A stretch of 64,000 nucleotides of DNA from a virus, in IMG/VR virus record IMGVR_UViG_3300017991_000048, positions 62,001 through 126,000 of that record; one strand, written 5' to 3'. The translations under genes were made by a program, and so were the position numbers. Below, in pieces: positions 7,973-15,173 of this stretch (the first letter of the stretch is position 1; each line of letters starts with the position of its first letter). Under the pieces are notes generated by a model. That model ran no database searches. It was not told the origin of the DNA and worked only from the letters and a program-made list of their open reading frames with translations.

Positions 7973-8308
7973 ATGTACCAGTGTGCTGTATGCAAACGTC
8001 AGGTTAATGGTGTTATCCCCTGGTCACAACCAACTGTTGATACCGTTATCTGTTCCCGTGCGTGTCACAACAGAAGCTTGAACCTGTGTGCTCGTTGCGA
8101 TCAACCTATGCCTGACCCGCCTTATAGACGTTGGAACTATCACCAGAGGTACTGCTCTATCGAGTGCAGGGCTGAGGGCACGAATTGGGCCTCGTGTACC
8201 GAGTGTAATAATGACCTTTGCGCCCCACCTTGTGACTACTTTTTTACTAATAGCAAGCCGCTGTGGGCTTATCTACGGGACAGTGATGACCCCTTGCCAG
8301 CATTGTAG
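7973..8308 (+). CDS. Zinc-ribbon protein with LWAYL tag
   Basis: CAVCKRQV, CSRACHN, CARCDQP, CSIECRAEG, CTECNND and CAPPC make it very Cys-rich, probably three zinc sites. The CSIECRAE...CxxC...C part matches the proteins at 13224 (CSTECRAES) and 5681 (CKPRCRAI). The tag variant PLWAYLRDSDD is followed by PLPAL. The ATG at 7973 has AGAGG before it. Confidence 0.7.
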   Translation: MYQCAVCKRQVNGVIPWSQPTVDTVICSRACHNRSLNLCARCDQPMPDPPYRRWNYHQRYCSIECRAEGTNWASCTECNNDLCAPPCDYFFTNSKPLWAYLRDSDDPLPAL

Positions 8309-8588
8309 CGCGGACCAACCGGATGCAACCCCTGTGATTAGGGAAGGGGATTTACGGTTCTGTACTCATTATTGTCATAGAAAATGGATGGAAGAATACC
8401 ACCGGCTCATTGCTAGAAAGGCCGTATACAACCCGTTGCCGGTACTTCAAGGTTGTAAATGCTTTTGTGGTGGGCCACTTCGACCAATTACAAAAGCTTG
8501 CCGCCACGAAGATCCCGATCAGTATTACTGTCTTACTTGCGGTTCGATACACGACCATAAAACCTTTTGGGACCACATTCAGGAGTAA
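8286..8588 (+). CDS. Zinc-binding protein with FWDHI tag
   Basis: It starts at 8286 inside the end of the previous gene. CQHCSADQ, CTHYCHRKWM, CKCFCGG and CLTCGS give at least two likely zinc sites. It ends KTFWDHIQE, Phe replacing Leu in the tag. The function is unknown. Confidence 0.7.
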   Translation: MTPCQHCSADQPDATPVIREGDLRFCTHYCHRKWMEEYHRLIARKAVYNPLPVLQGCKCFCGGPLRPITKACRHEDPDQYYCLTCGSIHDHKTFWDHIQE

Positions 8589-8591
8589 GTT

Positions 8592-8843
8592 ATGTTCAAA
8601 AACGGAGCGTACTATCTTATAACTGGACTGATCATTGGTACTTTCATTGTCTGCGGGTTCGGTGCCTATCAGGACGGGGCTGTTGATGGCCACTTCCGGT
8701 GTACGTTAGAGGATGGATCTTCGATTCGTGGTGATTTCCGCACGGCTGAAAGAACCTCAGAAGGCTGGCACATTGTGACCAAAACCGGGGCAGAGATGGA
8801 TTTGCAAGAGGTTGATTGCACAGTTGTAAGGTACGCACCGTAG
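8592..8843 (+). CDS. Small single-pass membrane protein
   Basis: One N-terminal membrane helix (YYLITGLIIGTFIVCGFGAY, residues 7-26) is followed by about 55 polar residues with two Cys (FRCTLEDGS, VDCTVV) that could form a disulfide outside the cytoplasm. No tag, as with most membrane peptides here. The function is unknown. Confidence 0.7.
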   Translation: MFKNGAYYLITGLIIGTFIVCGFGAYQDGAVDGHFRCTLEDGSSIRGDFRTAERTSEGWHIVTKTGAEMDLQEVDCTVVRYAP

Positions 8844-8851
8844 GAGTAATC

Positions 8852-9328
8852 ATGGCACCCTGGACCCCTTCGACTCCCACTGCACCCCTAAGCAACGCCT
8901 GGACCGTAACCACTACTGCCAGCACTGATTACGCCACCGGGAGCGATGCTACGGCTATTATTACCACCTATTCACATCCTATCCCGACTCAATCTGATAA
9001 AGAGGTAGAGCTTGAGCGTAAGCTTAACAGGCATCGTGAGGCTTGCCATGACGCTATTGAGTTACTTCGTTGTGTTCGTCAGACGACAAGGGGAATCCGA
9101 CCGGACAATACGCCAGAGGCGTTGCAAGATGAAGTGAAACTCTTTCAAGACGGCGATTGGCAACCTACGGCACGGTTTGTAGCCACCGTTTTGCTCAAAT
9201 ATTACCTGAGTGGCGGGACTCTCAAGAAGGCTATCAAGCGGAGAGAACTGGCAGATGCCGTTTGGAATCAGGTTCTTGAGCAATTGGCTCCGGACGCCAC
9301 TCTTTGGGAATCTTTACGGGATGAATAA
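8852..9328 (+). CDS. EWRP-family coiled-coil protein, paralog 6 of 7
   Basis: TAGGAG precedes the ATG at 8852. The N-terminal half is Thr/Ser/Pro-rich instead of a zinc ribbon, then comes a coiled coil (KEVELERKLNRHREACHDAI), the module (LQDEVKLFQDGDWQP, LLKYYLSGGTLKKA, RELADAVWNQV) and the tag TLWESLRDE. Confidence 0.75.
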   Translation: MAPWTPSTPTAPLSNAWTVTTTASTDYATGSDATAIITTYSHPIPTQSDKEVELERKLNRHREACHDAIELLRCVRQTTRGIRPDNTPEALQDEVKLFQDGDWQPTARFVATVLLKYYLSGGTLKKAIKRRELADAVWNQVLEQLAPDATLWESLRDE

Positions 9329-9352
9329 CTTTTGATAAGCGGGTTAGGTATT

Positions 9353-9568
9353 ATGTCAGACGACCACACACGATGGAAAGAAGCAGTCGCAGGCATGGAC
9401 GTGGCAGAACTTACAGCCCTGCATAAAAAGGCTCTGAACGCCTACAATATGGCGAACTCTGCCAGGGATGCTGCATCAGGAGCGTCTAAGCAAGCGACAG
9501 CAGCCGCCGATGAGCTTCGAGATCTCGTCCAATTTTTCTATGAAGCGATCCGGGATGCCAGACGGTAA
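9353..9568 (+). CDS. Small helical protein
   Basis: 71 residues, Ala-rich, with predicted helices and no Cys (MANSARDAASGASKQATAAADE). The ATG at 9353 follows GGGTTAGG. It overlaps the 3' end of the convergent gene by 31 bases. No tag and no recognisable family. Confidence 0.6.
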   Translation: MSDDHTRWKEAVAGMDVAELTALHKKALNAYNMANSARDAASGASKQATAAADELRDLVQFFYEAIRDARR

Positions 9569-9798
9569 GCGAGCTTCCTAGCCTTTCCCCTAACCCTTTC
9601 GGCCCATTCAGCGTTGGCAACCTTGTCACCGGGAGTGGCTTCCCAACGGTCGGCACAGGCGAACAGGTACTTTACGTGCTCTTGAGGTGTTCTTCGGACA
9701 TTATCAGGGCCTAAGTATTTTTCGATCATGGCTAACTCCTTTCGGGTTAGAACAATGCAACCCCCGTGCCAATAGCCGTGATCAGTAATTTCAAGCAC
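9538..9798 (-). CDS. Small leftward protein of unknown function
   Basis: A solitary leftward gene at the end of the rightward run. The GTG at 9798 gives 86 residues; an ATG at 9729 has AAAGGAG in ideal position and gives 63. The product (ATPGDKVANAEWAERVRGKA) is helical and basic towards its end. Strand and isolation suggest separate control. The function is unknown. Confidence 0.55.
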   Translation of the reverse strand: MLEITDHGYWHGGCIVLTRKELAMIEKYLGPDNVRRTPQEHVKYLFACADRWEATPGDKVANAEWAERVRGKARKLAYRLASRIAS

Positions 9799-9878
9799 TT
9801 AGATACGTTTCGACAGCGCGGTGCCGACGCTACCGGTTGAAATTTCAATCGCTACCGATTTTATGTGGGCATGTTGAT

Positions 9879-9923
9879 GGAAAAACGGTGTAATAGTGAT
9901 ATTATCGACTTGACCGTTTTTCC
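9879..9923 (+). promoter_or_regulatory. Promoter element enclosed by a perfect 11-bp inverted repeat
   Basis: GGAAAAACGGT (9879-9889) and ACCGTTTTTCC (9913-9923) are exact inverted copies 23 bases apart. GGTGTAATA (9887-9895) overlaps the left arm. This could be an operator around a promoter or an RNA hairpin in a long leader. It lies about 115 bases before the gene at 10039, unlike the usual very short leaders. Confidence 0.5.
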
Positions 9924-9941
9924 GAGCGCGACTCTTGCTTG

Positions 9942-9970
9942 ATCACTGTCAGCAGACGGTCGCACCAAAA
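9942..9970 (+). repeat. 29-bp direct repeat, copy 1
   Basis: Exact copy of bases 10065-10093 (ATCACTGTCAGC...CACCAAAA). This copy is non-coding. The second copy lies inside the start of the gene at 10039, so this one looks like a duplicated gene-start fragment or part of a leader. Confidence 0.8.
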
Positions 9971-10038
9971 CTTACCCCAGATAGCCGACGTCTGTAGCCA
10001 AAAAGCTGTAATTTTGTTGCACATACCTAAGGTTTCGT

Positions 10039-10548
10039 ATGGCAAAAAAAGTCAAAAAAGTCAAATCACTGTCAGCAGACGGTCGCACCAAAAAGAAGGT
10101 GATAAGAACCATTGAGGATGAGATCAGATATCTTGTCGATAAAGACGTTCACATTTACATCGATGATAGGAAAACCAAAGATTTGCAGGAACAATTGAAG
10201 CACGAACGTCAGCAAGTGCTTGTGCTGGAAACTTCTATTTTGGAGTACAAGAGAGTTTGCGCTGAAGCGGCTGTGGAGTTTAGAAGCTATCGCCGGGGTG
10301 CAAAAAATAGAGAGTTCTCAGATGAATTAGCAGAGCTACAATATGAGTTGGGTGCATTGAAAAAACCCAACTGGCGTCCCACCGTGTTGTTTGCCAAGTT
10401 TGTGGTTTCAAAATACTTCAAGACGGCAAAGAGTCTGGGAGAAGCTTCTAAGCTTAGGAAAAAGCTCGATGAAGTGTGGGACAAAGCTCAGGAAGAGTGG
10501 ACCACTTTCGGTCCACATACGCTTTGGGAAGCGGTAAGAGATAACTGA
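10039..10548 (+). CDS. EWRP-family coiled-coil protein, paralog 7 of 7
   Basis: A Lys-rich start (MAKKVKKVKS) is followed by a long coiled coil, the module (LQYELGALKKPNWRP, SKYFKTAKSLGEA, KKLDEVWDKAQEEW) and the tag TLWEAVRDN. There is no zinc ribbon. It is preceded by a 240-base leader region with an inverted repeat and a duplicated fragment, so it may be controlled separately from the run to its left. Confidence 0.75.
   Translation: MAKKVKKVKSLSADGRTKKKVIRTIEDEIRYLVDKDVHIYIDDRKTKDLQEQLKHERQQVLVLETSILEYKRVCAEAAVEFRSYRRGAKNREFSDELAELQYELGALKKPNWRPTVLFAKFVVSKYFKTAKSLGEASKLRKKLDEVWDKAQEEWTTFGPHTLWEAVRDN
10065..10093 (+). repeat. 29-bp direct repeat, copy 2
   Basis: Identical to 9942-9970, 123 bases downstream. 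Here it encodes residues about 10-18 (SLSADGRTK) of the EWRP-family protein. Confidence 0.8.
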
Positions 10549-11159
10549 TGTCTAAGCGACTCCTTCAAGTAATAAACTTTGTTCCGATGGTGATATGGGC
10601 ATTGGCGGCTGTGGCTGCTTACGTCATCAACTTCGAGGACAAGACGGTTTGGTCAACTGGCCTTTTTACTCTATGTGCTGTCACACTAAGCATTCTTTAT
10701 ACTATTAAAACGGAAAGCCCCTCAAAGCAGGAGCCTGAGGGCCGTTGTAATGAGTGTCACCGGGAAATCCGTTTAAGTGACCCGGCCACCCGATCGTTTG
10801 TTACATGCGCGTCTCCGCATGGCACTCCCTACGGCAGCGAGACTATCTACCTATGCCGCCGTCATTGTCGTACTCAATATCTTGCCAAACTTTTACAGGT
10901 TGCGGATTCCATAACCGAACCTAGAGATGATTTAGATTATTTACGACAACGGACGCCGCCGCATCCGGTATTACCTCCGATACCTCCTCCCCTTACCCGG
11001 CCAGGACGGGTAATGAACGATCTTTACGGTGAGAACTATCTAGAGCACATGGAAGAATTGGAGCGGCAATACGGCGACTTGAAGCATATGGAAGGCGAGC
11101 CTCAAGAAGGTGAACCCGAAGGGCCTGAAAAGGATCTCTGGGATTACGTCAAAGGATAG
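10548..11159 (+). CDS. Membrane protein with cytoplasmic zinc knuckle and LWDYV tag
   Basis: Two membrane helices (FVPMVIWALAAVAAYVI and LFTLCAVTLSILYT) lie in the first 60 residues. A Cys-rich unit follows (CNECHREI ... CRRHC), then a Pro-rich stretch and an acidic end with the tag DLWDYVKG. The tag would lie in the cytoplasm if both termini do. The start overlaps the previous stop (TGATG). Confidence 0.7.
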   Translation: MSKRLLQVINFVPMVIWALAAVAAYVINFEDKTVWSTGLFTLCAVTLSILYTIKTESPSKQEPEGRCNECHREIRLSDPATRSFVTCASPHGTPYGSETIYLCRRHCRTQYLAKLLQVADSITEPRDDLDYLRQRTPPHPVLPPIPPPLTRPGRVMNDLYGENYLEHMEELERQYGDLKHMEGEPQEGEPEGPEKDLWDYVKG

Positions 11160-11162
11160 AAA

Positions 11163-11570
11163 ATGGAATATGAAACATCAGATAAAGCGTTTAATGCAAC
11201 CAAAGACCTTCTGGACCTGATGGTGGCAGCGGGTATCCCCCGGCAAGTGGCAGTGGATACCGTCGAAAAGGCCAGTAAGAATCTGGTCCGCATAGGTATA
11301 GAGATCAATCAGTCGGTGGTACAGGACATGGTTGCGGTTTGCAGAGAAGCTGTAAGTACTGCTTTTACGCCTGAAGGTGTTGCACCTTGGCTGGCACCTC
11401 TCAAAGAGCCGTTTCTGAAGGCTGTTGGTCCTGGTGTTGTTGAGGCTCTTGACAAGTATGCCGGTGAGCAAGGGTCTGAAAAGCTCAGCAAAGCGTGGGG
11501 AGAGCTTGGGGAAGCCTTTGTTGCTCAACTTGGGATCATCATTGACACCGGGATGGAAGAGAGAAGTTAA
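11163..11570 (+). CDS. Helical protein of unknown function
   Basis: 135 residues, no Cys and no tag. Amphipathic helices (LLDLMVAAGIPRQVAVDTVE; FVAQLGIIIDTGMEER) resemble small phage regulatory or structural helical proteins, but no family is recognised. Confidence 0.65.
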   Translation: MEYETSDKAFNATKDLLDLMVAAGIPRQVAVDTVEKASKNLVRIGIEINQSVVQDMVAVCREAVSTAFTPEGVAPWLAPLKEPFLKAVGPGVVEALDKYAGEQGSEKLSKAWGELGEAFVAQLGIIIDTGMEERS

Positions 11571-11572
11571 AA

Positions 11573-11860
11573 ATGGAGCACAACTTTTGGCTAGTAGTGG
11601 CTTGCGCTCTGGGTTGGGCTTTGGTCTTTTTCGAATGGTGGCTGAACAAAGAGTGGCAGCGGGACATGCTTAAAAAGAGCGACTCCCTCTTTAAGGAAAT
11701 GGATAAGCTGCACCAGATGTATGTGGATCGTGACGCAGACATAAAGCAGATGACCCAAGAAATTCACGAGGCATTGAGTACCGAAGATCTACCGACTTGT
11801 AATCCGGGTACTTTCCACCCATGCTCAGATCCTCAGCCTGTGGGCATGTCTTTTCCGTAA
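11573..11860 (+). CDS. Membrane-anchored small protein
   Basis: An N-terminal membrane helix (FWLVVACALGWALVFFEWWL) is followed by a charged helix (SDSLFKEMDKLHQMYVDRDA). The last 56 codons lie opposite the end of the convergent thaumatin-like gene, so its true 3' end is uncertain. No tag. Confidence 0.6.
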   Translation: MEHNFWLVVACALGWALVFFEWWLNKEWQRDMLKKSDSLFKEMDKLHQMYVDRDADIKQMTQEIHEALSTEDLPTCNPGTFHPCSDPQPVGMSFP

Positions 11861-12365
11861 GACCGGTACAATCGGCTATTTTACAGTTTCCCTGGCCCAC
11901 GTCCGTTGCTAACGGGATTATCTTGAATTGTGGTTCGGAGTACCCATTGACCAGACTGAGGTCAACCCAGACCCGACCTGTGTCTCTGGCATCAAACGTA
12001 AGCTCGAACTCTGGCATACTGTTCGGCTGGCAGCCGGGGCTTATCGGATTGGAGCACGGATTCCAGGCTTGACCCCACGTGCAATTTTGCCCGGTCTTGT
12101 CACACCCGACTTTGGGCCAGATTGAGATACTTGGAAAGCTTCCGTCGCCAACCTTAAATTCAACTGACGTGCCCTTTGGTATGGAAGTGTCTGCATCATG
12201 TCCAGGCAGATTTAACTGGTGCGTCCAAAGGTCTTCAGAGCAATTGTTTGTGATTTTGATATACCGTTCGGCTACTGACTCAGCTTCAGCTTCTATTTCA
12301 GCGTCACAACCGAGACAGAGACAGGTTATTAGTAATGATAGTAGTAGTTTCATCCTTGGCTCCAT
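11691..12365 (-). CDS. Thaumatin-like lipoprotein, probably 3'-truncated
   Basis: A lipoprotein signal (LLSLLITCLCLGC, lipobox Cys at residue 20) is followed by a thaumatin-type pattern: IKITNNC, then GTSVEFKVGD, SIWPKVGC, NCTWGQ, MPEFELTFDAR, VDLSLVNGY, a C-K-I-A-DC pair and CP at 174-175. Known thaumatin domains continue with more Cys pairs after CP. Here the frame diverges there and runs antisense to 11573-11860, suggesting loss of the 3' part. The product would be exported and lipid-anchored, possibly binding glycans on the host surface. Very unusual in a phage. Confidence 0.65.
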   Translation of the reverse strand: MEPRMKLLLSLLITCLCLGCDAEIEAEAESVAERYIKITNNCSEDLWTHQLNLPGHDADTSIPKGTSVEFKVGDGSFPSISIWPKVGCDKTGQNCTWGQAWNPCSNPISPGCQPNSMPEFELTFDARDTGRVWVDLSLVNGYSEPQFKIIPLATDVGQGNCKIADCTGLTEKTCPQAEDLSMGGKYPDYKSVDLRYSMPREFLGSSALCLRHDPHTSGAAYPFP

Positions 12366-12392
12366 ACCAAGGCGGGTATTATCAAAGATCTC

Positions 12393-12623
12393 TCAATCTT
12401 CAGGGTAGTACCCAACAATTTCCAGTAGCTGAAAAGCCAACTCAGGAAGTGCGTTGTTCACGTTGTCCTGTTGCAGGAGACTTTCAGCACAGCTTGGCCG
12501 GTGCTCATTTCGCCATTCTTCTATAATTTTGTGGAGTTTTCGCAATTCTTGAAGCTCTTTGGTTCTTTGTTCTAGTAGCTGTCGAGTGCCGATTAGTTCT
12601 TTGTGCATGGCTGATTCAAACAT
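12393..12623 (-). CDS. Small coiled-coil protein
   Basis: The ATG at 12623 overlaps the stop of the upstream gene. 76 residues; LLEQRTKELQELRKLHKIIEEW forms a clear coiled coil, and the end is LPELAFQLLEIVGYYPED. No tag. The longer frame to 12743 reads through the neighbour's collagen-like region and is not favoured. Confidence 0.55.
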   Translation of the reverse strand: MFESAMHKELIGTRQLLEQRTKELQELRKLHKIIEEWRNEHRPSCAESLLQQDNVNNALPELAFQLLEIVGYYPED

Positions 12624-13227
12624 TTGGATCTCCTGGTTCTCCTGCTGGTCCTGTCGAACAATATGGCGATCCAACTGGACCTGTCGGTGGCCCAGTTGGG
12701 CCTGTAGCTCCGATGCAGGCCGATATTGTGATCCCGGCTTCACGGCAAATATCTAGGATTTGCCTTTGTTCTGGCGTCTCATATACGAATGCAGAACCGT
12801 CTCCTCTTATAACCCTTTCGTCTGCTAGAAGCGAGATTCTACGAAACATATCTTGAAATCGATCGTGGTCTTGTTGGCGTTGCATTGCCAAACGCCACAT
12901 TTTTGCAGGTATTCTGTATTGGAACCCCTCTTCGTGTGGGTCACTGCTACTGACACATTGGATGTCGTAAAGTGGGTATTCAACCCCGTGTTCCGCGACG
13001 ACAATGTAAGTTGCTTCGTCGATTTCAAGAGCTTGATTCATGGGATCGGGATCGTGTGGCTCTTGCACATGCTCCCATAGGGTCTTATTAGGCCCGACCT
13101 CTCTGGCTTCGATATCGACTGGTTTAACACACTGAGGGCAGAATCGCCTGCTTATGGAATCGTCCATTCCGGTGCCGCCGCATGTCTCACATTTAGGGTC
13201 TGTTGTCAGGACTCGCATTCTGGTCAT
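12616..13227 (-). CDS. Zinc-knuckle protein with internal LWEHV tag and collagen-like end
   Basis: The N-terminal part has CETCGGTG ... CPQC (DnaJ-type knuckle) and then the tag TLWEHVQEP at about residues 49-57, where the chain would normally end. It continues without a stop for another 140 residues and finishes with Gly-x-y repeats (GATGPTGPPTGPVGS, GPAGEPGDP). It may be a fusion of a tagged protein with a second one starting at MNQALEID. The repeats suggest a collagen-like trimer. Confidence 0.7.
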   Translation of the reverse strand: MTRMRVLTTDPKCETCGGTGMDDSISRRFCPQCVKPVDIEAREVGPNKTLWEHVQEPHDPDPMNQALEIDEATYIVVAEHGVEYPLYDIQCVSSSDPHEEGFQYRIPAKMWRLAMQRQQDHDRFQDMFRRISLLADERVIRGDGSAFVYETPEQRQILDICREAGITISACIGATGPTGPPTGPVGSPYCSTGPAGEPGDPNV

Positions 13228-13475
13228 TCTCTAAGATGCTCCCATAAAGTCTTGGTATTGCTGCGTTTTGAACCATAGTAGCAGTCCGTTCGGCAAACGG
13301 GTCTATTACAGTTTACACATTTAAGCCCCGTTCTATTGAGACTTTCAGCCCTGCACTCCGTTGAGCACCAAAGAGCGTCAGACCACAGGCGTTTTTCAAA
13401 AAACTGTCCAGTTTGCCACCGGAAATAGGTTTTTTCAGGCGGGATTTCTTTACCACACTGGCAGTACTTTGACAT
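13224..13475 (-). CDS. Zinc-ribbon protein with LWEHL tag
   Basis: CQCGKE, WCSTECRAES, CVNCNRPVC and CYYG give two probable zinc sites. It is a paralog of the proteins at 7973 and 5681. It ends TKTLWEHLRE. It is the first leftward gene after a bidirectional promoter at 13483-13500, only 8 bases upstream of its ATG. Confidence 0.75.
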   Translation of the reverse strand: MSKYCQCGKEIPPEKTYFRWQTGQFFEKRLWSDALWCSTECRAESLNRTGLKCVNCNRPVCRTDCYYGSKRSNTKTLWEHLRE

Positions 13476-13482
13476 AGAACCC

Positions 13483-13500
13483 GGTGTAATATACTACACC
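13483..13500. promoter_or_regulatory. Overlapping bidirectional promoter
   Basis: GGTGTAATATACTACACC is a nearly perfect inverted repeat. It reads as GGTGTAATA rightward (for 13526) and GGTGTAGTA leftward (for 13475). The two directions probably exclude one another or share a regulator. Confidence 0.6.
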
Positions 13501-13525
13501 AAACCCTTGAAAAGGAAGAGTTATA

Positions 13526-13771
13526 ATGGGAGTCACTTTACGTTCAGCAATGGTAATTCAGAGCAACCCCGATTCACTTCAGATAATTACAGGACGTGAC
13601 TCAAAAACGGACAAATGGGGCGCTGAATTGTGGTTAAAACACGGTGATGTTCCGCATGAGCTGTTATTGTCCACAAATCCGGAGTTTGAGGGTAGAAAAG
13701 AAGCGCGGAAGGCTATGCAAGAGGTAGTGGACGAAGTTAAAAAGGTTGACCTAAAAGCTAAGTTCCCGTGA
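13526..13771 (+). CDS. Small protein of unknown function
   Basis: 81 residues, preceded by AAAGGAAGAG. Beta-rich first half (DSLQIITGRDSKTDKWGAEL) and a charged helix at the end (EVVDEVKKVDLKAKFP). No Cys and no tag. A lone rightward gene between leftward ones. Confidence 0.65.
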   Translation: MGVTLRSAMVIQSNPDSLQIITGRDSKTDKWGAELWLKHGDVPHELLLSTNPEFEGRKEARKAMQEVVDEVKKVDLKAKFP

Positions 13772-13807
13772 TCACCCGAACTGTTTTCCGACCATATTTC
13801 GTAGGTT

Positions 13808-14158
13808 TTAGGCTTTTTCCAAGACATGATCCCAGAGAGTTTTGTGTCCAAAAGTCTGTCGCATTTTCTTTACACTACCGAAGCCCAGAATGATCCAGTT
13901 GTCTTTACAGTCTGAGCAAATCGTATCTTCCATCGGAATGTCGGTAAAACGGCGGTATAGGTGATGTTCGCCGCAAGCGCAGACCAGACAGAGTAAAGTT
14001 ATCTCATTAATGTCCGTGTACCCCACCATGTTAGGCCAGTTATCAACATCAATGTTGGCGTCGGCAAAGTACTGTCTCAGATTGTCCCGGCGCTCTTCTT
14101 TGGTGTCTCCAATAAGAACCAGGGGAACATTCACTTGCTTGTATTTAGAAAGGGGCAT
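13808..14158 (-). CDS. Cys-containing protein with LWDHV tag
   Basis: CLVCACGEHH and CSDCKD form a likely zinc ribbon in the middle, after a helical part (EERRDNLRQYFADANIDVD). It ends GHKTLWDHVLEKA. It overlaps the start of the upstream gene by 14 bases. Confidence 0.7.
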   Translation of the reverse strand: MPLSKYKQVNVPLVLIGDTKEERRDNLRQYFADANIDVDNWPNMVGYTDINEITLLCLVCACGEHHLYRRFTDIPMEDTICSDCKDNWIILGFGSVKKMRQTFGHKTLWDHVLEKA

Positions 14159-14402
14159 CGGGGTCTACGTTTTTCCACCAAACTTCAAAATCATCTCTCA
14201 CATGATCCCAAAATGTTATCGTCGAATAGTTCATAACTCCAAATTCAAATGAGCGCTCTCTGCATACAGACGAACACCAAAACCCTGGCCTAATTTTTAG
14301 GCGTGTTGAAAAGAGCCTGTCGATCATGTCTCCTGTCATGTCGTAAGCCCGGAGCCCATTCTCGTCTTTTGTGTGCTTGGCGCACCAGTCACAACGAGGC
14401 AT
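14145..14402 (-). CDS. Zinc-binding protein with FWDHV tag and acidic tail
   Basis: CDWCAKH and CSSVCRERS pairs give a probable treble clef. The tag TFWDHVRDD is followed by 15 residues (FEVWWKNVDPDAPF), so it is not terminal. A minus-strand GGTGTACTA element lies just upstream. Confidence 0.7.
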   Translation of the reverse strand: MPRCDWCAKHTKDENGLRAYDMTGDMIDRLFSTRLKIRPGFWCSSVCRERSFEFGVMNYSTITFWDHVRDDFEVWWKNVDPDAPF

Positions 14403-14501
14403 TCTTAGTAGTACACCGATCTTACCGTGGTTTCAATGTTTCACGTGAAACTATTGCGGGTTTTAGCTAGATTCCAGTTTCTTTTATCAGATTCCAGAAG
14501 C

Positions 14502-15113
14502 ATGGGAATCAAAAAGAGCCAAATTGGAACCGTTGCAGCCGCCAGCCCCGCTGTGCAACCCGCTGTGACAATCGAAGATGAGGGAACCCCGGTAGAAACG
14601 TCCCTACTTGTTATGGACTTTACCGGCGCAGGTGTCACAAGTACCCAGTCATCGCCGGGTAATGTGGACGTGGCAATTCCGGGAGCAGCCCCTGGTAGTG
14701 AACGGAGTATTGTCAATCCTATTGTAACACCGGCTACCCCGATGCCTTACCTCGCCATGTTTGGTGAGACGATCATTTGTGACCTATCAGCCGCTCCCGG
14801 TACTTTGATCACTATTCAATTACCCCCCACTCCAGACCCAAGTTTTGATGGTCTGTTCGTTGAAGTAAAAAATATGTCCACAACCCCCGGTGGTGGAACA
14901 GGAATTCAAGTTGTTCCGGACCCTGGCAGTGGTGTGGGAGGGATTGACTTGAGTCCTGTTTTCGTCTTTCCGGTTCTGGTTCAAGATCTTTACGGTGTTA
15001 AGTTCAGGGTGGCTAACGGCGCTCGCCCTGGCGGTGGCCCTCCTGTGGATTTCTGGGCTGCAATCTTACACTTCCACGCAGACGGCGATTACAACCCCTA
15101 TCTGCCGCCATAG
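14502..15113 (+). CDS. Probable virion-type beta-structured protein
   Basis: The ATG at 14502 gives MGIKKSQIGTVAAAS. The chain is rich in Gly, Pro, Thr and Val. The segment MDFTGAGVTSTQSSPGNVDVAIPG is a pattern often seen at the base of phage tail-fibre or appendage proteins. The end (PVDFWAAILHFHADG) resembles beta-sandwich structural proteins. It is followed at once by two hairpins, so it is an independent unit. Its exact place in the virion is unknown. No tag. Confidence 0.6.
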   Translation: MGIKKSQIGTVAAASPAVQPAVTIEDEGTPVETSLLVMDFTGAGVTSTQSSPGNVDVAIPGAAPGSERSIVNPIVTPATPMPYLAMFGETIICDLSAAPGTLITIQLPPTPDPSFDGLFVEVKNMSTTPGGGTGIQVVPDPGSGVGGIDLSPVFVFPVLVQDLYGVKFRVANGARPGGGPPVDFWAAILHFHADGDYNPYLPP

Positions 15114-15122
15114 TCACACACC

Positions 15123-15141
15123 CCCAAGGTATACCCTTGGG
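15123..15141 (+). terminator. Hairpin after the structural-type gene
   Basis: CCCAAGG-TATAC-CCTTGGG forms a 7-bp stem. It directly precedes a stronger terminator, so this may be a pause or processing site. Confidence 0.5.
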
Positions 15142-15144
15142 CCT

Positions 15145-15173
15145 GCCGTGGGCATTGCCCACGGCTTTTAATT
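15145..15173 (+). terminator. Rho-independent terminator
   Basis: GCCGTGGGC-ATT-GCCCACGGC forms a perfect 9-bp GC-rich stem, followed by TTTTAATTT. This is the clearest classical terminator in the window. It separates the gene ending at 15113 from the convergent gene ending at 15168. Confidence 0.8.
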
